From: JADYZU01 sp964443055
GTDB taxonomy: Bacteria > Pseudomonadota > Alphaproteobacteria > Rhodobacterales > Rhodobacteraceae
Direction of reading: 5' to 3'
Length of the DNA stretch: 6,046 nucleotides
Assembly: GCA_964443055.1 (NCBI GenBank)
Contig: CAYUBT010000156.1
Span: 1-6,046, forward strand
Shown here piece after piece: positions 1-6,046 of this stretch. The notes below the pieces were generated by a model, which ran no database searches, was not told where the DNA came from, and worked only from the letters and a program-made list of their open reading frames with translations. Numbering within the stretch: position 1 is the stretch's first letter; each line of letters begins with the position of its first letter. Position numbers and translations under genes: made by a program.

Positions 1-833
1 GGCAGGGGATGGAATTCTTCACCAATGCCGAGGCCGACGAGATGTCCGGCCGTGACGCGGATTTCCACCGTCGCGACCTGTTCGAGGCCATCGCGCGCGG
101 CGATCATCCGCAATGGGTGCTGTCGGTGCAGGTCATGCCCTATGAGGATGCGAAAACCTATCGCATCAACCCGTTCGATCTGACCAAGACCTGGCCGCAT
201 GCGGATTATCCGCTGATCGAGGTCGGCGTGATGACGCTGGACCGCAACCCGGAAAACTTCTTTGCCCAGATCGAGCAGGCGGCATTTTCGCCGGGCAATA
301 CCGTGCCGGGGATCGGGCTGTCGCCGGACAAGATGCTGCTGGGGCGCGCCTTTGCCTATGCGGATGCGCAAAGGAACCGGATCGGCACGAATTTCCACCA
401 GCTGCCGGTGAACCAGCCCAAGGTGCCGGTCAACAGCTACATGTTCGACGGCCAGATGGCCTATCACCATTCCGGTGCCGCACCGGTGCATGCTCCCAAC
501 AGCGGCGGCCGCGTCTGGGCCGATGATACCGGCCCGGTCGAGGATGGCTGGGAGGCCGATGGTGCCATGGTGCGCAGTGCCTATGCGCTGCGCGAGGATG
601 ACGACGACTTCACCCAGCCGGGCATCCTCGTGCGCGAGGTTTTCGACGATGCCCAGCGCGAACGCCTGGTCGATCAGGTTGCCGGCAGCCTGCTCAGCGG
701 TGTGCGTGAGCCGGTGCTGACCCGCGCCTTCGACTACTGGAAGAGCGTCGACGCCGATGTCGGTGCCCGGATCGAGGCCAAGGTGCGCGCAGGCAGCGCC
801 GACAAGCCTGCCGAAGGCATGGGCGACAACTGA
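1..833 (+). CDS. Monofunctional haem catalase, C-terminal part (5' end outside window)
   Basis: Catalase converts two H2O2 to water and O2, normally as a cytoplasmic haem tetramer. The reading frame is open to the left edge. The bases before the ATG at 9 read Gln-Gly, matching the family's conserved 'DQG' segment, so that ATG is an internal Met and not the start. Counting from it, PLIEVGVMTLDRNPENFF (68-85) and PGIGLSPDKMLLGR (100-113) are typical catalase core. The proximal haem-ligand motif RAFAYADAQR places the axial Tyr at residue 117 (codon 357-359). The C-terminal helical region includes EPVLTRAFDYW (234-244). The catalytic His and Asn of the distal pocket lie upstream, outside the window. 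The protein stops soon after the helical domain with no flavodoxin-like extension, so it is a small-subunit, katA-like type of roughly 480-500 residues by family norm. Clade 3 is likely but not proven. A terminator-like hairpin follows at 851. Family assignment is very secure. Confidence 0.96.
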   Translation, partial: QGMEFFTNAEADEMSGRDADFHRRDLFEAIARGDHPQWVLSVQVMPYEDAKTYRINPFDLTKTWPHADYPLIEVGVMTLDRNPENFFAQIEQAAFSPGNTVPGIGLSPDKMLLGRAFAYADAQRNRIGTNFHQLPVNQPKVPVNSYMFDGQMAYHHSGAAPVHAPNSGGRVWADDTGPVEDGWEADGAMVRSAYALREDDDDFTQPGILVREVFDDAQRERLVDQVAGSLLSGVREPVLTRAFDYWKSVDADVGARIEAKVRAGSADKPAEGMGDN

Positions 834-850
834 CGTCGCGCCGGTCATGT

Positions 851-878
851 CCCCGCCCGGTCACCCGGGCGGGGGTTT
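851..878 (+). terminator. Rho-independent terminator-like hairpin after the catalase gene
   Basis: A perfect 10-bp inverted repeat, CCCCGCCCGG (851-860) and CCGGGCGGGG (865-874), encloses a 4-nt TCAC loop. It begins 17 nt after the catalase stop and is followed by G then TTT (876-878). The stem is all G/C and very stable. The T run is short, so termination may be partial, or the hairpin may mainly protect the 3' end of the catalase mRNA. The next gene's ribosome site starts only 28 nt later, which leaves little room for a separate promoter. Confidence 0.7.
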
Positions 879-905
879 CGGCGCTGTCTGCGGGTGCCAT
901 GCCGC

Positions 906-911
906 AAGGAG
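906..911 (+). promoter_or_regulatory. Shine-Dalgarno site fixing the GNAT start
   Basis: AAGGAG lies 6 nt upstream of the ATG at 918. The frame is also open from a GTG at 894, but that codon lacks a comparable site and would place this AAGGAG inside the coding sequence. The ATG at 918 is therefore preferred. Confidence 0.85.
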
Positions 912-917
912 AAAACC

Positions 918-1217
918 ATGACGACACCCGAGGTTCTTCCCATCCAGCGCGAGGAAGGGGACAGCAAGGGGCGCTACTTCGTCCGCCTCGACGGTGCCGA
1001 GGCGGAACTGACCTATTCGCGCGCGGGGGATTCCATGATCATCATAGATCACACGGGAGTCCCCGATGCCCTGCGTGGCCGTTCGGTGGGGCAGGCGCTC
1101 GTGCGTCGCGCCGTCGAGGACGCCCGTTCCGAGGGCCGCTCCATTCTCCCGCTGTGCCCGTTCGCAAAGGCACAGATCGACCGCAACCCTGACTGGCAGG
1201 ATGTGCTGAAGCGCTGA
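918..1217 (+). CDS. Small GNAT-family N-acetyltransferase (YjdJ/NATD1-like)
   Basis: This 99-residue protein matches the compact GNAT subgroup that includes bacterial YjdJ and eukaryotic NATD1. These proteins keep the acetyl-CoA-binding core but little else. Residues 18-44 form the beta strands (GRYFVRLDG, AELTYSR, SMIIIDHT). Next comes the signature HTGVPDALRGRSVGQALV (45-62), in which R55-x-x-G58-x-A60 fits the acetyl-CoA pyrophosphate loop, then a helix (63-73). The conserved segment ILPLCPFAKAQIDRNPDW (76-93) is diagnostic of the subgroup. Length is normal for the family. The natural substrate is unknown for most members. It is presumably a soluble cytoplasmic protein, with no signal peptide or membrane segment. 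It lies 84 nt after the catalase stop on the same strand, behind a terminator-like hairpin, so it is either expressed by readthrough or from a promoter I cannot identify. It converges on the aminotransferase gene. Confidence 0.9.
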   Translation: MTTPEVLPIQREEGDSKGRYFVRLDGAEAELTYSRAGDSMIIIDHTGVPDALRGRSVGQALVRRAVEDARSEGRSILPLCPFAKAQIDRNPDWQDVLKR

Positions 1218-1263
1218 GCGTGACGATCAGACTTGTGGCCCGGGACCGGGGTGAGGCCCGCCG

Positions 1264-2643
1264 TCAGCGGCCCATGTCCGCCTGAACCTGCGCCAGCGCG
1301 TCCTCGAATATGTCGAACATCTCGTCGATCTGTTCCAGGGTGATGATCAGCGGAGGCGAGACCACCGCCATGTTGATCAGCGGTCGCACGATCAGGCCGC
1401 GCTCCTCGCAGGCAGCGTCGACCTTTTCCCCGAGCGCGCGCTCCGCTTCGAGATCGGCAGCGCGGCACTCAATGCAGCCCAGCAGACCCATGCCGCGCGC
1501 ATCTCCCACGAAGTCGAACCTGGTCAGGTCGCGCAGCCGCTTCTGGAAATGCGGGGTGATCCTGCGCACATGTTCGAGGATGCGCTCGTCCTCCATGATC
1601 TCGATATTCTTCAGCGCGGCGGCGCAGCTGACCGGATGGCCCGAATAGGTGTAGCCGTTGGTGTAGCTGGACGGCGCGCCCAGATGGGTCATGCTTTCCA
1701 TTACCCGGTCCGAGATGATGCAGGCCCCGAGCGGCAGATAGCCCGAGGTCAGCCCCTTCGCGCAGGTGATCATGTCGGGCTGGATGTCGAAGACATCCTC
1801 CGAGGCGAACCAGTGACCGAGGCGACCGAAGCCGGTCACGACCTCGTCCGAGATGTAGAGGATGTCGTTCTCGCGGCACAGGTCGAAGGTGCGCTTGTGA
1901 TAGCCCGGCGGCGGCACGATGACCCCGCCCGAGGCGAGGATCGGTTCCGCAATGAATGCCCCGATCCGGTTGGCACCGATCCCGGTGATTGCGCGTTCCA
2001 GATCGGCCACCTTGGCGTCGCACCAGGAATCGACGCTCATGCCGTCGGGGCGGCGATAGGGGTTCACGTCGGGCAGGAAATGCACCAGCCTTGTCTCGAA
2101 GTCGAAATGGCTCTTGTCGCGTTCCTTGCCGGTCACCGAATGGGCGAGATAGGTCGAGCCGTGATAGCCCTTCTCGCGGGCGATGATGATCTTCTTCTCC
2201 GGCCGCCCGCGACGGTTGTTCATGTATTGCATGGTGCGAAGCGCGGTATCGACGGCTGTCGAGCCGCCGGTCGTGAAGAACACGTTGTTGAGATCGCCCG
2301 GCGCCATCTCGGCGAGCCGTCTGGCCAGCACGGCCGAGGGTTCGGTCGTGTTGGTGAAGGGCGAGGTATAGGGCAGGCGGATCACCTGTTCGGCGATCGC
2401 CTCGGCCATGTCGCGGCGGCCATAGCCGATCTGGGTGCACCACATCCCGCCCGGCCCGTCGATATATCGCTTGCCCTCGCCGTCCCACATGTAGATGCCG
2501 TCGGCGGAATCGACGAGCATGTTGTCGTAGCCGCGCCAGTCGTCCAGGGCCGCCCAGGGGTGGATCTGGTGTGTCCGGTCCCATTCGCGCAACGTTTCGG
2601 TGTCGGGTTCATTCGGACGTGCTGCCAGCGTCATCCAGTTCAT
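1264..2643 (-). CDS. Class III PLP-dependent aminotransferase (omega-aminotransferase type)
   Basis: This 459-residue cytoplasmic enzyme, of normal family length, transfers an amino group from an omega-amino acid, amine or similar donor to a keto acid, usually pyruvate or 2-oxoglutarate. Visible fold-type I features, in order: substrate-side segment DGPGGMWCTQIGYG (62-75); PLP-phosphate loop TTGGSTA (124-130); YHG (160-162), whose Tyr stacks on the cofactor; AEP (232-234); ISDEVVTGFGRLG (264-276) with the PLP-ring Asp at 266; CAKGLTSGYLPLGA (294-307) with the Schiff-base Lys at 296; YTYSGHPVSCAAAL (331-344); and Arg420 in LIVRPL, a likely carboxylate-binding position. All expected catalytic residues are present. 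The frame extends 28 codons further upstream, but ATG 2643 has AAGGAG 6 nt before it, and the extension would run into the preceding gene. It is the last gene of the four-gene operon, 16 nt after the GcvT-like stop. Candidate activities include beta-alanine-, taurine- or amine-pyruvate transaminase. The exact substrate cannot be told from sequence. Confidence 0.94.
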   Translation of the reverse strand: MNWMTLAARPNEPDTETLREWDRTHQIHPWAALDDWRGYDNMLVDSADGIYMWDGEGKRYIDGPGGMWCTQIGYGRRDMAEAIAEQVIRLPYTSPFTNTTEPSAVLARRLAEMAPGDLNNVFFTTGGSTAVDTALRTMQYMNNRRGRPEKKIIIAREKGYHGSTYLAHSVTGKERDKSHFDFETRLVHFLPDVNPYRRPDGMSVDSWCDAKVADLERAITGIGANRIGAFIAEPILASGGVIVPPPGYHKRTFDLCRENDILYISDEVVTGFGRLGHWFASEDVFDIQPDMITCAKGLTSGYLPLGACIISDRVMESMTHLGAPSSYTNGYTYSGHPVSCAAALKNIEIMEDERILEHVRRITPHFQKRLRDLTRFDFVGDARGMGLLGCIECRAADLEAERALGEKVDAACEERGLIVRPLINMAVVSPPLIITLEQIDEMFDIFEDALAQVQADMGR

Positions 2644-2649
2644 GTCATA

Positions 2650-2655
2650 CTCCTT
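2650..2655 (-). promoter_or_regulatory. Shine-Dalgarno site fixing the aminotransferase start
   Basis: Read on the minus strand this is AAGGAG, 6 nt before the ATG at 2643. It fills most of the 16-nt gap after the upstream stop codon (2662-2660). It selects this start over in-frame upstream codons that would overlap the preceding gene. Confidence 0.85.
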
Positions 2656-2659
2656 GCGA

Positions 2660-3850
2660 TCAGAACGGGCCGGGCGGAGTCGCCCGTGAGCGCGCGTTCC
2701 GGAAAAACGGCTCGTGCACGACGGCAAGCGGCACGATACGCCGATCCCATTGGCCCTCCTGGTTCACGTAGATCTCGACCCAGAGGTTGTCGGTGACGGT
2801 CTTGCCGTAGGGGGTCTTGAACTCGGCCAGTGCGATGTTGCGCTTCGTGGTAGGCGACCAGACGCCCGAGGTCACGTGACCGACTTCCTTTTTCTTGCGA
2901 TGATAGATCAGCGCCCCCTGTGCGGGCTTGAATCCGGCAATGTCGATCCTTGCCAGATGATGCCTGCAGCCGGTCGCCTGCTGTTCCAGCAGGGCGCGGC
3001 GACCGTTGAAATGGCCCTTGTCGAAATGCACGAGCTTCCCGAAGCCCAGTTCGATCGGGCTGCGTCCGCGATGCAGGCGGACGGCGGCATGTGCGGGCTG
3101 GAAATCGGCCCCGGCAGCGATGAAGCCGGCCTCGATACGGCAGATGTTCAGCGCCTCGTAGCCGATGGCGCGGATGCCCCGGTGGTGCCCGGCGATCCAG
3201 AGCCGGTCCCAAAGGTCTGCGACCCTGTCCCAGGCGGTCCACAATTCGTATCCCAGATCGCCGGTGAAGCCGGTCCGCGAAATCAGCAGGCCCGGCTCGA
3301 TCTCGGCCATGTCGAACGGTTTGAGGGTGACGGCGGCATCCAGCCCGGCATCGGCCAGAAGCGAGAAACTCGTCGGGCCCTGAAGTGACAGACCGGCAAT
3401 CTCGTGCGATTCGTCGCGGATGCCGGCATCGAACCCCCAGGCCGAATCGAGCAGCCAGCCGAACATCGGTTCCTGACAGCAGAGACGGAAATCGGTTGCG
3501 GAGAAACGGAACAATGTGCCGTCGTCGATCAGCATCCCCTCTTCGTCGCACCACATGGCGTAGCCCACGCGGTTGTCGCCGATCCGCCGCGCATCGCGCG
3601 TCACCAGCCGGTTGACCACCGCGAGCGCGTCCGGGCCGGTGATCCGGTATTTGTGCATCGGCGAGATGTCGAACAGGGTCGACTGGTTGCGGATGGCGAA
3701 ATACTCGAACTCCGTGGTGTCGAGCACGGCGGGCGAGATGTAGCCTGCCCAGTTGGTCCAGCTCTTGGCGCGGCTCAGCGCCTCGAGCCGCGAATGAAGC
3801 GGCGTCGGGATGAGGCCGAGGGCGACGGTGCCGGGGGTGGCTTCAGGCAT
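2660..3850 (-). CDS. Stand-alone GcvT-like aminomethyltransferase / THF-dependent C1-transfer protein
   Basis: This 396-residue protein has the GcvT fold, which binds tetrahydrofolate and accepts a one-carbon unit from an aminomethyl, N-methyl or S-methyl donor. N-terminal folate-binding domain (about 45-285): FDISPMHKYRITGPDA (60-75) parallels the FDVSHMG segment of glycine-cleavage T-protein. GMLIDDG (105-111) keeps the conserved Asp pair, with D109 matching E. coli GcvT Asp97. GLSLQGPTS (153-161), SRTGFTGDLGYELW (191-204), CRIEAGF (237-243) and DKGHFNGRRALLEQ (277-290) follow. C-terminal domain (about 295-390): VGHVTSGVWSPTTKRNIALA (323-342). The region between EAGF and SPIELGFGKL (264-273) differs from canonical T-protein, and no gcvH or gcvP is nearby, so this is probably a relative acting on another substrate and not glycine-cleavage T-protein. 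ATG 3850 shares its A with the TGA of the upstream flavoprotein (TGATG) and has GGAG 7 nt before it. Translational coupling is therefore likely. An in-frame extension to 3940 would overlap the neighbour's conserved C-terminus. Confidence 0.9.
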   Translation of the reverse strand: MPEATPGTVALGLIPTPLHSRLEALSRAKSWTNWAGYISPAVLDTTEFEYFAIRNQSTLFDISPMHKYRITGPDALAVVNRLVTRDARRIGDNRVGYAMWCDEEGMLIDDGTLFRFSATDFRLCCQEPMFGWLLDSAWGFDAGIRDESHEIAGLSLQGPTSFSLLADAGLDAAVTLKPFDMAEIEPGLLISRTGFTGDLGYELWTAWDRVADLWDRLWIAGHHRGIRAIGYEALNICRIEAGFIAAGADFQPAHAAVRLHRGRSPIELGFGKLVHFDKGHFNGRRALLEQQATGCRHHLARIDIAGFKPAQGALIYHRKKKEVGHVTSGVWSPTTKRNIALAEFKTPYGKTVTDNLWVEIYVNQEGQWDRRIVPLAVVHEPFFRNARSRATPPGPF

Positions 3851-5406
3851 CAGAGCACTCCGTCCCTGAGCAGTTGACGCGCGCTGTTGCGGCCCGGCAG
3901 GCTGGTCACGTCGCCGCCGGGGTGGGCAGAAGCCCCGCACAGGTAGAGGCCCCGCACCCCGAGGCGGTACTGCGCAAGCCCGCCCGCAGGGCGCAGGGTG
4001 AGGATCTGGTCGATGCCCATCTCCGCATGGTGCCAGTGGCCGCCCGGTGCGCCGAACCTTTCCTCGATGTCCGAGGGCGTGAGAAGCTGCGCCGCCTCGA
4101 CCTTGGTGCCCAGCCCGGGCATATGCGCCTCGAGCCGCGCGAGTACGGTGCCGGTGAGGCGATCCCTCGCATCGTCATTCCACCCGTCCCCGGGCGTGTG
4201 CGGAACGTGCTGAACATTCACCGACAAGACATGCCGGCCATCACCGGTCGAGGGTGACATCACCGCTTCAAGCACCGGCTCGGCGGGCAGTTCGCCATAT
4301 TTGACGGGGTTGAACGCGCGCTCGACCGCCAGTGCCGAAGGCGCGACCAGAAGCCGCCCGGCGGCGAGGTCATCGGTCAGCCCCTCGACGGGTGGTACGG
4401 CCCCGAGAACAAGGTTGAGCTTGGCCACCGTCCCCCTGCAGCGCAGATTTCGCGCGCGCCGCACGGCTTCAATGTCGAATTGCGCGATCCCGGCCATCAC
4501 CATCGTCTGCAACGGCCCGGCCGAGGACAGCACCGCACGCGCCGGGATCGTCGTGCCGTCGCGCAGGGCAACCCCCGTGGTCCTGTCATTCTCGATCAGG
4601 ATACGGGCGACATCGCAGCCGGTGCGGACCTCGGCCCCGGCGGCGCGCGCAGTCTCCTCCAGGGCATCGCAAACGGCACCCATTCCCCCCTCTGGCAGGC
4701 GCACCTTGCCACCGCTGCCCAGCCGATACATCAGGTTGAACACCGTCCCCGGCGAGCGGGGGCCGACATGATTTCCGCGCACCGCATCGGCACAGATCGC
4801 GCCCGCGAGCGGTCCGTCCGGCATCTCGTCGAGTACCAGATCGTGCACGTTGCTCAGCACGATGCGCAGCAATTCGCGCATCTCGCGCTGGCCAAGCCGC
4901 TTCAGATCAAGGCCGAGCCGCGCCAGCGTCGCCAGTTCGCCCATCGCGGCAAGGTCGGCGAGCCCGCCGTCCAGTTGCGGCGGAGATTTTGGCGACAGCC
5001 GTGCAAGGAGCGCTGCAAACCGGCGCAGCCGTGTGGCCAGCAGGGCGAAGGCGGCCGCGTCGGGATGGGCCGCGCCATCGGCAAACCGCGCAGTGTTGCC
5101 CTCGATCACCACATGCCGGCCATCGGGGGCCAGCGAGACGGTCGGCAGCGGTTTTGCTTTCAGAAGGTCACCGAGCCCCAGGTCCCGTGCCACCTTCGCA
5201 TCGAGGTTGTAGAGCAGATGCGCGACCTCGGGCGCTCTCACGCCCCCGGCAAGCTCGGCGTTCCGGGCCATGCCGCCCGGACGGTCGCCCCGTTCCAGCA
5301 CGCAGACCGACTTGCCCTTGCGCGCCAGCGTGATTGCGGCGGCGAGCCCGTTGTGTCCGCCGCCGATCAGTACGACGTCGAAGGCTCCGGCCGCGTCAGG
5401 CGGCAT
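3850..5406 (-). CDS. NAD(P)/FAD-dependent oxidoreductase, phytoene-desaturase/PYROXD2-type (COG1233)
   Basis: This 518-residue flavoprotein is of usual family length. FAD-binding Rossmann motif: DVVLIGGGHNGLAAA (10-24), with G15-x-G17-x-x-G20, and Glu38 in VLERGDRPGG (36-45) ending the second beta strand, where it should bind the adenosine ribose. The middle part, with SPGTVFNLMYRLGSGG (218-233) and LPEGGMGAVCDAL (237-249), resembles the 'GG' region of CrtI-like enzymes. The C-terminal FAD segment is RGLYLCGASAHPGG (485-498) followed by SLPGRNSARQLL (502-513). No signal peptide or clear membrane helix is seen. CrtI itself desaturates carotenoids, but the HPGG ending and the lack of crt neighbours point to the PYROXD2-like branch, whose substrates are mostly unknown. 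In this operon an amine or amino-acid-derived substrate is plausible. Start: ATG 5406 lies just before the Rossmann motif and has GAGGA 9 nt upstream. The alternative ATG at 5460 would deepen the overlap with the preceding gene from 11 to 65 nt. Confidence 0.92.
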   Translation of the reverse strand: MPPDAAGAFDVVLIGGGHNGLAAAITLARKGKSVCVLERGDRPGGMARNAELAGGVRAPEVAHLLYNLDAKVARDLGLGDLLKAKPLPTVSLAPDGRHVVIEGNTARFADGAAHPDAAAFALLATRLRRFAALLARLSPKSPPQLDGGLADLAAMGELATLARLGLDLKRLGQREMRELLRIVLSNVHDLVLDEMPDGPLAGAICADAVRGNHVGPRSPGTVFNLMYRLGSGGKVRLPEGGMGAVCDALEETARAAGAEVRTGCDVARILIENDRTTGVALRDGTTIPARAVLSSAGPLQTMVMAGIAQFDIEAVRRARNLRCRGTVAKLNLVLGAVPPVEGLTDDLAAGRLLVAPSALAVERAFNPVKYGELPAEPVLEAVMSPSTGDGRHVLSVNVQHVPHTPGDGWNDDARDRLTGTVLARLEAHMPGLGTKVEAAQLLTPSDIEERFGAPGGHWHHAEMGIDQILTLRPAGGLAQYRLGVRGLYLCGASAHPGGDVTSLPGRNSARQLLRDGVL

Positions 5407-6046
5407 GGTCGGGCATCCTCTTTCCCTTGCCGAGCCCGCGCAGGATTTCCCGCGCGGCATTCGCGCCCGGAGCGGCCATGACGCCGCCGCCGGGATGGGC
5501 GGACGAACCGACCAGATACATGCCCCTGATCGGCGTGCGATACTGTGCGTAACCCGGGACCGGGCGGTTGAAGAGCAGTTGATCGAAGGTCAGCTCGCCC
5601 TGAAAGATGTTGCCCTCGGTCAGGCCGACCTCGTTCTCGATATCCCACGGCGTGCGGATTTCGGCATGAACGACGCGGTCGCGGATGTCGGGCATCGCCT
5701 GCGCGATCTTGTCGAGGACGCAGTCGGCGAACGCCTTTCTCGTGTCGTCGGTCCAGTTCGCACCCGAACGCACCCCGTCCACCTCCAGATCATAGGGCGC
5801 GTATTGCACGAAGACCGTCATCATGTGCTTGCCGGGCGGTGCCATCGTCGGGTCGATCTGGCTGGGAATGAGCATGTCGAAATAGGGCTCGGCCGACCAG
5901 CGCCCCTCCTTCCAGTCGTCATAGGCGCGCTCGAGCTCACCCAGCGAGGTCGAGCAGTGCAGATCGCCGCGCAGGAACGGCGCCCCCTTGGGCGCGGCCG
6001 GAATGGCGGGCAGCGCGTCGAGCGCGATGTTGAGCTTTCCCGAAGA
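5396..6046 (-). CDS. NAD(P)/FAD-dependent oxidoreductase, PYROXD2-type, C-terminal part (5' end outside window)
   Basis: The frame is open to the right edge, giving 216 residues before the stop. The first Met visible in the fragment (codon at 5875) is internal, because clear family sequence precedes it: SSGKLNIALDALPAIP at residues 1-16 aligns with KLNLVLGAVPPV in the neighbouring flavoprotein. Later landmarks are TPWDIENEVGLTEGNIFQGE (132-151), FDQLLFNRPVPGYAQYRTPI (154-173) and the C-terminal FAD segment RGMYLVGSSAHPGGG (174-188) with APGANAAREIL (192-202). The GNIFQGEL...FDQLLFNRP and HPGGGV pattern is typical of PYROXD2-like flavoproteins, perhaps more closely so than the downstream paralogue. 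The FAD Rossmann motif must lie outside the window; by family length about 300 residues are missing. It is the first visible gene of the minus-strand operon and a tandem paralogue of the next. The two may be partner subunits or act on successive intermediates, but neither is shown by the sequence. Confidence 0.92.
   Translation of the reverse strand, partial: SSGKLNIALDALPAIPAAPKGAPFLRGDLHCSTSLGELERAYDDWKEGRWSAEPYFDMLIPSQIDPTMAPPGKHMMTVFVQYAPYDLEVDGVRSGANWTDDTRKAFADCVLDKIAQAMPDIRDRVVHAEIRTPWDIENEVGLTEGNIFQGELTFDQLLFNRPVPGYAQYRTPIRGMYLVGSSAHPGGGVMAAPGANAAREILRGLGKGKRMPDHAA
5416..5420 (-). promoter_or_regulatory. Probable ribosome site for the second flavoprotein, inside the preceding gene
   Basis: GAGGA on the minus strand lies 9 nt before ATG 5406. 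It is embedded in the last codons of the upstream paralogue, whose stop is at 5398-5396. The 11-nt overlap with this site suggests coupled translation of the two flavoproteins. Confidence 0.55.

Noticed and set aside
9..11. ATG at 9 as the start of a short catalase-like protein
   Set aside because: The codons before it continue the conserved catalase sequence, so it is an internal Met in a gene cut by the window edge.
894..917. GTG start at 894 for the GNAT gene
   Set aside because: It would include the AAGGAG site in the coding sequence and adds residues (VPCRKEKT) that do not look like the family. ATG 918 has ideal spacing.
1549..2796. Long + strand open frame (415 codons) opposite the aminotransferase
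   Set aside because: It is the antisense of a gene with intact catalytic motifs. The predicted protein is rich in Arg, Gly and His with no recognisable domain, as expected for a shadow frame in GC-rich DNA.
2640..3554. Minus-strand open frame of 304 codons overlapping the GcvT-like gene in another frame
   Set aside because: It has Arg/Pro-rich composition and no family motifs. The overlapping frame carries a full GcvT domain set.
2660..3850. Part of a glycine-cleavage (gcvTHP) operon
   Set aside because: No lipoyl H-protein or P-protein gene is adjacent. The partners are flavoproteins and a class III aminotransferase.
4480..5481. Long + strand open frame (333 codons) opposite the complete flavoprotein
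   Set aside because: It lies antisense to a protein with clear FAD motifs and has low-complexity composition and no ribosome site. It is treated as a shadow.
3850..6046. Carotenoid biosynthesis (crtI) reading of the two flavoproteins
   Set aside because: The fold is related, but there is no crtB or other crt gene in the window, the C-terminal HPGG pattern fits PYROXD2-like proteins better, and the neighbours are amine/C1 enzymes.
1..6046. CRISPR arrays, tRNAs, insertion sequences, riboswitches
   Set aside because: No direct-repeat array, cloverleaf, transposase or inverted-repeat pair was seen. Nearly all bases are accounted for by coding sequence, and both operon promoters would lie outside the window.

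Overview
This GC-rich window has Shine-Dalgarno-led, tightly packed genes and codon use dominated by G/C third positions. It looks like a chromosomal segment of an alphaproteobacterium, plausibly a Rhodobacterales (Paracoccus/Rhodobacter-like) member. That placement comes from base composition and protein style only, since no marker gene is present. Almost every base lies in a gene. No mobile element, CRISPR array, tRNA, rRNA or long repeat was seen.

Left part, + strand (1-1217): the C-terminal half of a monofunctional haem catalase enters from the left edge and ends at 833. It is followed by a strong GC-rich hairpin with a short T run (851-878), probably its terminator. A small YjdJ/NATD1-type GNAT acetyltransferase follows at 918-1217, its start fixed by a clear AAGGAG.

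Right part, - strand (6046 down to 1264): four genes form one compact operon that enters from the right edge. In transcription order they are: the C-terminal part of an FAD-dependent oxidoreductase of the phytoene-desaturase/PYROXD2 (COG1233) type; a complete second member of the same family, overlapping the first by 11 nt; a stand-alone GcvT-like aminomethyltransferase/THF-dependent C1-transfer protein, coupled by TGATG; and a class III PLP-dependent aminotransferase 16 nt downstream. The operon converges on the GNAT gene with a 46-bp gap.

The operon combines paired flavin oxidoreductases, a folate-type methyl/aminomethyl transfer protein and an omega-type transaminase, with no gcvH or gcvP in the window. 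This suggests catabolism of an amine or N-methylated amino compound: the flavoproteins would oxidise it, the GcvT-like protein would pass a one-carbon unit to tetrahydrofolate, and the transaminase would remove the primary amine. That pathway is inferred from gene families and context. The substrate cannot be read from the sequence. The oxidative-stress pair on the left looks functionally separate.
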